Assembly (NCBI RefSeq): GCF_020085105.1
Contig: NC_058043.1
Coordinates: forward strand, 18,282,167 to 18,346,166
Length of the DNA: 64,000 nucleotides
Reading direction: 5' to 3'
Source of the DNA: Siniperca chuatsi
Taxonomy: Eukaryota; Chordata; Actinopteri; Centrarchiformes; Sinipercidae
This document shows, piece by piece, positions 50,766 to 64,000 of this stretch. Under the pieces are notes generated by a model that searched no databases, had not been told where the DNA came from, and worked only from the letters and a program-made list of their open reading frames with translations. Position 1 is the stretch's first letter. Every line of letters starts with the position of its first letter. Made by a program: the position numbers and the translations under genes.

Positions 50766-52103
50766 GTGCTTAGCGCGTCATCAAGGGATCATCTCCGTGG
50801 AGTTTAGGTAACAGGGTACAGCTAGAAATAAATGCCCGATACTGTTGGAGAATTATCAGATAAAGCAACCATACATTTTATATAGAGCTCATTTATAAGT
50901 TAGTCCCTTGACTGAAATCTCTGTTGTGCTATCAAAAGTGGCCCGTCGTTAAACATTACAACGATTACAACAAGTGGTAAACCGTCTCTAATTTTCTAGC
51001 ATTGGGCTGCATGTTTTTCAAACGGTTTGCCCGTTGTTGGGCGGGGTTAGGACCATCGATTTATTAATTTACGAAGAGTCATTCCGGGATACGCCGTGTA
51101 AGGAAACATGCTCCACCCCAGAGAGCCGTACCTGCGCAACTACGTCGAAGAGTGTACAGTTGATCGAGCGGTTTCACTGCTGCCTGCCTCCTTCTTCGCC
51201 TCGCTTGATTTACTAATAACATTAGGGGTCAATCTTAAGCCACTAACGTCTTGATTTACGAAGTTAACGAGCCATTTAGTTGTCAAGAGAACACGTCTTT
51301 CCAAACTAAAGTGACGTAGCAGCTATTTTACAGGTAAATTAATGAAGTGCACCTGCCATGAAATGAGTGGCTACTGCTGAGTGACTGAGTAACTAAATCC
51401 AACAGGTTAATACAGCGGTCAACAAAACTCCTCAGATATTTTCACGGCTACAATACATTGCACAGTAATGCAATATTAACCCCCGGCATTAGTGCCTTTT
51501 TTAATCTTTAATTTTTGTTGTTTTTTCCCCAAAATAATTTCGGCATGTCTCATTGCGCTAATTTCCACCAGGAAAAAAAGGTAGGCTAATAGATGATAGC
51601 AGTAATGACAAAATAAAAATACTCGTGATAATTCAAAATGATGAGATACTGAGGCAAACTTTTGACTTACTGAATCAAACTTATAAGATACAAGGCTGCG
51701 AATGAGATTTACTAAATCTAGATAATTATATGTATAATTATGACTTAGAAAGTCAAAATGTTGACTTACTAGCTCATAAATTTGACTTAGTAAGTAAATT
51801 CTTTTACCTATGTCCTACATAGGTAAAAGAATTTACCTTTTTTTCATTTGACTATTTAATCATTTTGACTTACTATGAGAGTATTTTTTATCAACACTGG
51901 CTTTTCATGTAAATGTGATGGCACACCGGAACGTTCAAATCGGCCATCCCGCAGGCTGCAGAGTGTGACCTATCTTGACAGCTAAATACAAGATCTTTGA
52001 CCGTACTCCAAAGGTTTACTTAAGCAACGGAGGGACCCAGAGTGTCTGCAGTAAATAAAGAGGTTATTGCGACTCTTAAGAAAGGGAATAGGTAGCTATA
52101 AAA
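50766..52103. other. divergent promoter region between fancd2 and gpx1
   Basis: fancd2 reads left and gpx1 reads right from this spacer. The 50720-51350 part is relatively GC-rich with several CG dinucleotides, as expected of a housekeeping promoter. 51590-51910 is an AT-rich inverted-repeat structure, listed separately. The TATAAAA at 52096-52102 touches the gpx1 start codon and so cannot be its TATA box. The gpx1 transcription start is not resolved. Confidence 0.5.
51590..51905. repeat. palindromic AT-rich repeat, possible MITE
   Basis: Repeated TTTGACTTACT-type words occur in both orientations (near 51660, 51770, 51785 and 51870). AAAAATACTC at about 51616 faces its complement near 51885. 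In the middle lies a perfect inverted repeat: arms 51794-51813 and 51817-51836 with a 3-nt spacer. The arrangement is that of a short inverted-repeat element, although outer ends and target duplication are unclear. Confidence 0.55.
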
Positions 52104-53774
52104 ATGGCTACGAAACTGTACAACTTCACGGCCAAACTGTTAACGGGAGAAATGTTTAATTTCTCTTCCCTGCAGGGCAAAGTCGTCCTCATTGAGAATG
52201 TCGCGTCTCTCTGAGGTACGACCACCAGGGATTACACCCAGATGAACGAGCTCCACGAGCGGTACGCCAGCAAGGGGCTCGTTATCCTGGGAGTGCCCTG
52301 CAACCAGTTCGGACATCAGGTGAGGAAATGAATGATGTAACTACCAGGTCTGCTCTCTTATTGACTTTCAAGCAGACTGGGGTTAAGCTAGTTTGTATTT
52401 TTACGTTTTGTTTTTATTTCTTTTACTTTAATATTAGATTTTATTTTCCCGGAAATAGTCCACTTGCTTTTAGACGGTTATATACATTTCAACTATTATA
52501 AATTGAGGAGATTGAACCCTTATAATTAATTTCCACTTGCTCAAATGGTTGTTTCTATTTTAGACTTTTGGCTTTATACATTCAACTCGTTTCAAAGTTT
52601 TACTGGCATGTTTTAGTCTCATATTTAGTCAACTTGTAAATATGCTACAGACACAGTGATCCAATTCAATTATTACATTATCTAGACCAGCGGTTGAACA
52701 TTTTGAAAAAGTAAACCTAAAATTCAAGGATATATTTCCATGTGAGTAAGTTCGTTGCTGTAAGCAGTTTGAGCAGTGAGAGATATTTAGGAAGGAGGAA
52801 ATAGTGGTAGGGTTAGTGAGTTGCCAAAACGCATACTAGAATTTTTAAGTTGTTCCTTGTAACTTAATGCATGTCATTTGTTCCTGCTTCACCGACCATG
52901 ATAATGCACACAATAAGCAATAGGTTATTTATTAACTCCGCGTTAATAGCAACAATATTAGTAACTCATTAGATGGTTACGGAAATGATGGTTCAGATAA
53001 TCTGCAGGCTTCTTACTGAAAGCAGGAAGTTAGTCGGGTTCTTTCTGTTAAAGAAAGAGCCAAATAAAAAAGGTAAAGCACTCTCTGTTGCGAGAGGATT
53101 TATAAAATCAATGTGATCCTTAAGTCAAACTGAGCTCACAGCCAAAAGTTAGTAGTGCATTAAAATGGTTTACAAACAAAGTGGTATTGTAATGTTGGAC
53201 TGCTAAAAGTCAGTCAGGTTTTTCTACCCCACTTGTTTTAACTTCAAACCTGTATTGTTCCATGACAGCATCTGCTGATCCCTTTCCTCACAATACATCA
53301 ATATATTCCTGTAATAAATGTCTATAGGGACTTAATGCCATGGTAGACTTTATCAAGGAACCTTTCTATAGTGACCTGAACCTGTCTTCTTAAATATAAC
53401 AATCTTATGATCAATCCATGCAGGAGAACTGTAAGAATGAAGAAATCCTTATTTCCCTGAAGTACATCCGTCCTGGAAATGGCTTTGAGCCAAAGTTTCA
53501 GCTCCTGGAGAAAGTGGATGTGAATGGGAAGGATGCCCATCCCCTGTTTGTGTTCCTGAGGGAAACGCTCCCATTCCCCAGCGACGATCCAACCGCCCTG
53601 ATGAACGACCCCAAGTTAATCATGTGGAGCCCGGTCTGCAGGAACGACGTGTCCTGGAACTTCGAGAAGTTTCTCATCGGGCCGGATGGCGTGCCGTTCA
53701 AGCGTTACAGCAGGAAGTTCCTCACCAGCGACATCGAGGGAGACATCAAGAAGCTCCTCAACCAGGCAAACTAA
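52104..53774 (+). CDS. gpx1: glutathione peroxidase 1, selenoprotein
   Basis: Exon 1 is 52104-52319 and exon 2 is 53424-53774, joined in phase 0 to 188 residues. Codon 37 (52212-52214) is TGA in the context [17 protein letters not shown], the selenocysteine site of GPX1. The remaining catalytic residues are present: Gln72 (GHQ at the exon border), Trp150 and Asn151 (VSWNFEKFL). The enzyme reduces hydrogen peroxide and soluble lipid hydroperoxides with glutathione in the cytosol and mitochondria. The length and lack of a signal peptide fit GPX1 rather than GPX3 or GPX4. A SECIS element follows in the 3' UTR (53971-54042), so the UGA should be decoded and the gene is intact. The intron is 1.1 kb. 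Being next to usp4, as in humans, supports gpx1. The teleost copy (gpx1a or gpx1b) cannot be told from this sequence. Confidence 0.95.
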
Positions 53775-53970
53775 TGAGCCGTCCTCCAAAATGTTTTTCA
53801 CCCATCCTACAGCCAGCTTTTCAGCACTAAGCCATGCTGTATAACCTTCAGTTCATCAGGGGAAACACCTTTTTGTGCTCATTTTATTTTCCCTCCATAG
53901 TTTCTGTAGATGGTGTGCAACACCTTTCCAGACCACCTGAGCTCACTTGTACACAATGGCTGTGTTCGGT

Positions 53971-54042
53971 TCTTTTACTATATGAAGGCATCCTCAGAAA
54001 ACACGCTAGTTGTGAGGGGGATATCTGATGAAATGTAAGAGG
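53971..54042 (+). ncRNA. type II SECIS element of gpx1
   Basis: The fold can be drawn by eye. Stem 1 pairs TCTTTTAC (53971-53978) with GTAAGAGG (about 54035-54042). The non-Watson-Crick core is ATGA (53982-53985) facing TGA (54026-54028). Stem 2 pairs GGCATCCTC with GAGGGGGATATC with one bulge or mismatch. The apical part has the conserved AAAA bulge (53998-54001) followed by a small CAC/GUG stem, which makes it type II. It lies about 200 nt after the stop codon and would recruit SBP2 and the selenocysteine elongation factor. Confidence 0.88.
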
Positions 54043-54108
54043 CTGAATGTTTTCAGCTGCATTGGGTGCATGTAAAGCACAGCTGTGGTTTGATGTATCA
54101 AGAGGACC

Positions 54109-54114
54109 AATAAA
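54109..54114 (+). terminator. gpx1 polyadenylation signal
   Basis: AATAAA lies 335 nt after the gpx1 stop codon and downstream of the SECIS element, at a sensible distance for this gene's 3' UTR. Confidence 0.7.
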
Positions 54115-54139
54115 TGTATTATTTCAAACATTTCCTGAC

Positions 54140-56562
54140 TGCCTCTGTGAAATTATGGTAACTAGATTTTAGATTGCTTTTTTTAAAATCCCAAACAACA
54201 TAATTCAAACTCCATGGCAAAGGCCACATATGCACAACTGCATTTTTAAAAACTTAATCTTGTATGAAGATCCCATATGAAAATAATTTCCTTTTTCTTA
54301 AATCTAACCTTTAAATGAAAAAGTTAGTGGTTAAAAATATCCATCCAGAACTTACGTAGCAAATCCTGTGTTTGCAGTAACAGTGTGATTACTACCTGTG
54401 CCCACACCTGATTACAGATCATTTTGCAACCAGTCAGCATGAATGGCGTGTAATTACAGTTGCAACACGGAGTTATTTCATAACTCCCACAGAAGTTACG
54501 CCAGCTTTGGTGTGGGGTTATTAATGGATTTTTTTCTTTTCCTTTTTTGTGCATACAATTAGTCCAAACAAACCACCTTGTTGAGGCTTCCAGTTTTTAT
54601 TGTACTTTGAATTCAAATATTTCTCAGCTAAATACAAATACTGTAGATATCTGCAATAAGATAAATGAGGACAAGAATTTATACACCTGTTTTCAATAGT
54701 GTGATTATTTACATCTCTTCGGTTATTTTTGAGTTTGAATTGCTGTCATGATTTAGGGGCAAGAAACCAAGATTCGCTGCATTTGGCAGCTGAATTCTGT
54801 TTTCAACCAAGTATCTAGGATTACAGATACGATGTAAAGCTTTTCTAGTCATAAGCATATATGATTATATTTAGGTAGTCATCTCTTAATGACAATAATG
54901 GGCAGGACCAACCAGCTAAAAGGGCACTTGGAGGCCCTTCCTATCAACATAGAACAAGACTTATGGGAACAGATCCATTAAGTACTAACTGCCATCTGGT
55001 TTCACTAGAAGAGACTTGACTGAGTAAGTAAATGTATTCTATTTTATACTCAGTCACACAAGACACCTGTTATAACTGCGCTTCCTGGGATAATTGTGTG
55101 TCTCTTAAGACTCCATTAAGATAAAACAAACAGATTATTCTCTTATGCTACCAACAGAGACAATTTATTGCTGTGTTTTACTTAACAGCTGAGTAGTGGT
55201 CAGTGGAAGGAAAATAATTGGCTCCAAATGCCTGCATTCAGTGAGAATGCTGTTAAGGTACTGCTGTCCTGACCCCATCTGACAACACATGTAGACTGTT
55301 CCTCGTGACAAGGAGCAAGTTCAAGTTTCATGAATAAAGCACCACTTTTATTCTAGTTTATTTTGCTTCACTCAGTGTGCTTTGAAGATATCAAATAACA
55401 TAGCCATTTCAATACAGAGCTGCATTAATGTACAAGACTAATAAGGACAAGCCATTGCAGGTGAGCTAGGGGTCCAATCAGGCAGCAATCAAAATATGCT
55501 TATAAGACACATTAAAATGATCTAGAAGTGTATGACAGACCATAACTCTTAATGCTAAGGCCGAACCATACAATTCTGTCATGTCTAGATATACCAGAAG
55601 CAGGTAGATAATGTACTCATGGAGAATTCAAAGTGCCTCCTTTTTAGTCAGGTTGCAGGAATCAAAAGGCCGCTCTTGCATTGTGATTACAAAAAAGGAA
55701 AACAAAAATTATTAGCAGGGTAAGACTCCTCTCATAAGTTTAGGGTCCGAGAGACAGCAGAGCCCATACTGTGCGTCAAAGAACAGAAAACGATGGTTTA
55801 ACAAGAGCAACGTCGAAAAACTGCTTCTGCCCCAACTCATATCTTAAAACCTTGAAACAAGCCTCGCCCCTCCATGGTTTGGATTGCAAAACAGACCCGG
55901 CAGGCCGGCAGCACAACTGCCACGGCTAGTCTGCAGCAGCAAGATCCCCATCGGTAACCCACTCTACACAGGTGGAATAAGGTCACAGGATTCTTTCAAC
56001 AAGCATGGCATGTATTGTTTGTGTGCACATCACACTGTTAAAGATAGCATTTACCTCAGCACAGCAAGATTATCAGAGATAAATCTAGGCACAATGCCAG
56101 GATCCTGCTATTGTCTTAACAGTTGGTACATTTCATCATAAATACCGTGGAACACTTTGGTTGAAACAACATGTGCATTTGGCTTTTTTTTTTTTTTTTT
56201 TTTATATATTTCTGACTGACATTTGTTTATCTACGCATTTGAGGGCACTTCTAACATTCTCTTCATCCAGTAAGAGGATATATATCCATTTATACTCCTT
56301 TTAGTTCCAGACTAGGAAACTATGTTCAGAAATCAGTAGGCCACCCGCTGCAGGGAGGAAGTCTCTCAGGTCACTCTTCTGACAAGGCTGTTGGCTCTAG
56401 TTGACAACATACGAGACAGAAATCAAAAAAATACGGGGGAAGGTAGGGTTAATAATGTTAAGTCTGTGGAGTCCTCTGTCACTAAAGTAGCTTTGTGTGT
56501 GCATCCGAGTGTCTCTATTTGCCGTATGTGTTTCAGTGCATGTCCCTTCGCGTCGGGGCTCC
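54140..56562. other. convergent 3' ends of gpx1 and usp4
   Basis: gpx1 ends from the left and usp4 from the right. Minus-strand AATAAA-type signals for usp4 occur at 55347-55352 and 55357-55362, which would give a 3' UTR of about 1.2 kb. Another possible signal is near 54597. A poly-T run lies at about 56184-56203. No further gene is seen. Confidence 0.5.
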
Positions 56563-62419
<5,857 letters not shown>

Positions 62420-62807
62420 TTACTGTTGGTATTCTAGAGACACGGTGCAATGATGAAGCCAGTACCTTCAGGCATATGTTTAAACATGAAACTCAAATAT
62501 GGTACGTGGATAAAATTGTGTATCTGTAGACCCTAGTGTATGTACGTATGTATGTATGTCTCTGTATGCTACACTTTCTATTATGTCAAAGAACACTGCA
62601 CACACTCTTAAAAACTATTCTAAATGACGAGTCATTTGGGCATGATGTTTTGTTCTAGAGTAAGCTGTGGCAATATAATCTACACTGAGATGCCAGTTTA
62701 TTAGCTACACCTAATGCCATCCAATACAACAGCCCTGTCATCACATAATCAGTCTACTGTCTCCAAAATGGAGTGGAGCTGAATAAACTTTAAAGGCATC
62801 GGATGTA

Positions 62808-63795
62808 CAGTACAGACCAAAAGTTTGGACACACCTTCTCATTTAAAGAGTTTTCTTTATTTTCATGACTATGAAAATTGTAGATTCACACCGAAGGCAT
62901 CAAAACTATGAATTAACACATGTGGAATTATATACATAACAAAAAAGTGTGAACTGAACTGAAAATATGTCATATTCTAGGTTCTTCAAAGTAGCCACCT
63001 TTTGCTTTGATTACTGCTTTGCACACTCTTGGCATTCTCTTGATGAGCTTCAAGAGGTAGTCACCTGAAATGGTTTTCACTTTACAGGTGTGCCCTGTCA
63101 GGTTTAATAAGTGTGATTTCTTGCCTTATAAATGGGGTTGGGACCATCAATTGTGTTGTGCAGAAGTCAGGTGGATACACAGCTGATAGTCCTACTGAAT
63201 AGACTGTTAGAATTTGTATTATGGCAAGAAAAAAGCAGCTAAGTAAAGAAAAACGAGTGGCCATCATTACTTTAAGAAATGAAGGTCAGTCAGTCCAAAA
63301 AATTGGGAAAACTTTGAAAGTGTAGTCACAAAAACCATCAAGCGCTACAAAGAAACTGGCTCACATGCGGACCGCCCCAGGAAAGGAAGACCAAGAGTCA
63401 CCTCTGCTGCGGAAGATAAGTTCATCCGAGTCACCAGCCTCAGAAATCGCAGGTTAACAGCAGCTCAGATTAGAGACCAGGTCAATGCCACACAGAGTTC
63501 TAGCAGCAGACACATCTCTAGAACAACTGTTAAGAGGAGATTGTGTGAATCAGGCCTTCATGGTAGAATATCTGCTAGGAAACCACTGCTAAGGACAGGC
63601 AACAAGCAGAAGAGACTTGTTTGGGCTAAAGAACACAAGGAATGGACATTAGACCAGTGGAAATCTGTGCTTTGGTCTGATGAGTCCAAATTTGAGATCT
63701 TTGGTTCCAACCACCGTGTCTTTGTGCGACGCAGAAAAGGTGAACAGATGGACTCTACATGCCTGGTTCCCACCGTGAAGCATGGAGGAGGAGGA
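62808..63795 (+). mobile_element. Tc1-like transposon, 3'-truncated
   Basis: The left end CAGTACAGACCAAAAGTTTG preceded by TA is the terminal repeat of a widespread fish Tc1 family. About 410 bp of 5' sequence leads to a transposase start at 63221. Similarity stops abruptly inside the catalytic domain at about 63795, and no right terminal repeat follows in the window. Confidence 0.88.
63221..63795 (+). pseudogene. Tc1 transposase pseudogene, truncated
   Basis: The start MARKKQLSKEKRVAIITLRN and the helix-turn-helix region are readable, but the frame breaks near 63320. It resumes in another frame up to GRISARKPLLRTGNKQKRLV and KSVLWSDESKFEIFGSNHRV, which holds the second aspartate of the DDE triad (WSDES). 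The glutamate-containing C-terminus is missing. It cannot encode an active enzyme. Confidence 0.85.
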
Positions 63796-64000
63796 GGGGG
63801 CGCTAGTGCGCATGTCTGAGGTATAGACGCGTTTTGCCAGGGCTCCTCTCCAAGGCCTCGACAATTTATTATTTCACCGTGTTTTATTTAGTTTTAGGCC
63901 ATCAAAGTGTGTTTACTTTATGTATTTAGTGTGAACTTTTGTCTCGACTCAAAAATGCCGAAGCCGAGTGCCTCCAACAAAGTTAGGAACACTGATGACC
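63796..64000 (+). other. unrelated sequence joined to the Tc1 copy, possible LINE 5' end
   Basis: Starting with GGAGGGGGCGCTAGTGCGCA the sequence no longer follows Tc1. At 63955 an ATG opens a frame to the window edge (MPKPSASNKVRNTDD). A short GC-rich leader followed by a lysine-rich ORF start resembles the 5' UTR and ORF1 start of an L1/Tx1-type LINE. This is a weak guess because only 15 codons are visible. Confidence 0.3.

Noticed and set aside
52096..52102. TATAAAA as the gpx1 TATA box
   Set aside because: It directly abuts the start codon, so transcription from it would begin inside the coding sequence.
52104..52319. gpx1 exon 1 as a pseudogene because of the in-frame TGA
   Set aside because: The TGA is exactly at the selenocysteine position of GPX1, the rest of the catalytic residues are intact, and a SECIS element follows the stop codon.

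Overview
This is a window of vertebrate nuclear DNA, almost certainly from a teleost fish. It is AT-rich, its genes are split by many short introns, and it carries dispersed elements typical of ray-finned fish: Tc1-like transposons, short inverted-repeat elements, an RTE-type retrotransposon and a small LTR retrotransposon. Nothing in it looks bacterial, and I see no operons, CRISPR arrays, rRNAs or tRNAs. All names rest on reading the translations against remembered family sequences; no search was run.

Four protein-coding genes can be supported. From left to right: (1) tex264, minus strand, first two coding exons only (33096 to 17123). They are separated by an intron of about 15.5 kb filled with mobile-element remains, and the 3' exons were not found. 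(2) fancd2, minus strand, apparently complete: 43 coding exons from 50432 to 36261 that join in one frame to 1453 codons, close to the 1451 residues of the human protein. (3) gpx1, plus strand, two coding exons (52104-52319 and 53424-53774), with an in-frame UGA selenocysteine codon and a type II SECIS element in the 3' UTR. (4) usp4, minus strand, 5'-truncated by the window edge: 15 exons from 62399 to 56563, holding the catalytic USP domain.

Layout: 1-17122 is gene-free DNA downstream of the second tex264 exon, with a TTAA-flanked short element (632-990), a complete non-autonomous LTR retrotransposon (4024-6627) and another inverted-repeat element (8575-9066). 17345-32838 is tex264 intron 1, with an old LINE fragment (about 20160-21410) and a near-full-length RTE element (22548-25596) flanked by a 16-bp target-site duplication. 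33097-36260 separates tex264 from fancd2 and holds an inverted-repeat element. fancd2 and gpx1 are divergent, with 1.7 kb between start codons. gpx1 and usp4 are convergent. gpx1 beside usp4 is also the arrangement on human chromosome 3p21, which supports the names.

The genes are housekeeping or stress functions (ER-phagy receptor, interstrand-crosslink repair, peroxide detoxification, deubiquitination) and do not form one pathway. I found no new multi-gene system. The most interesting points are: a Tc1-derived element ending 12 nt from a fancd2 splice acceptor; a young LTR element whose only reading frame is a repeat-rich Gag-like protein; coding microsatellites in usp4 and fancd2; a perfect 20-bp-arm palindrome between fancd2 and gpx1; and a Tc1 copy cut off at an unrelated sequence near the right edge.
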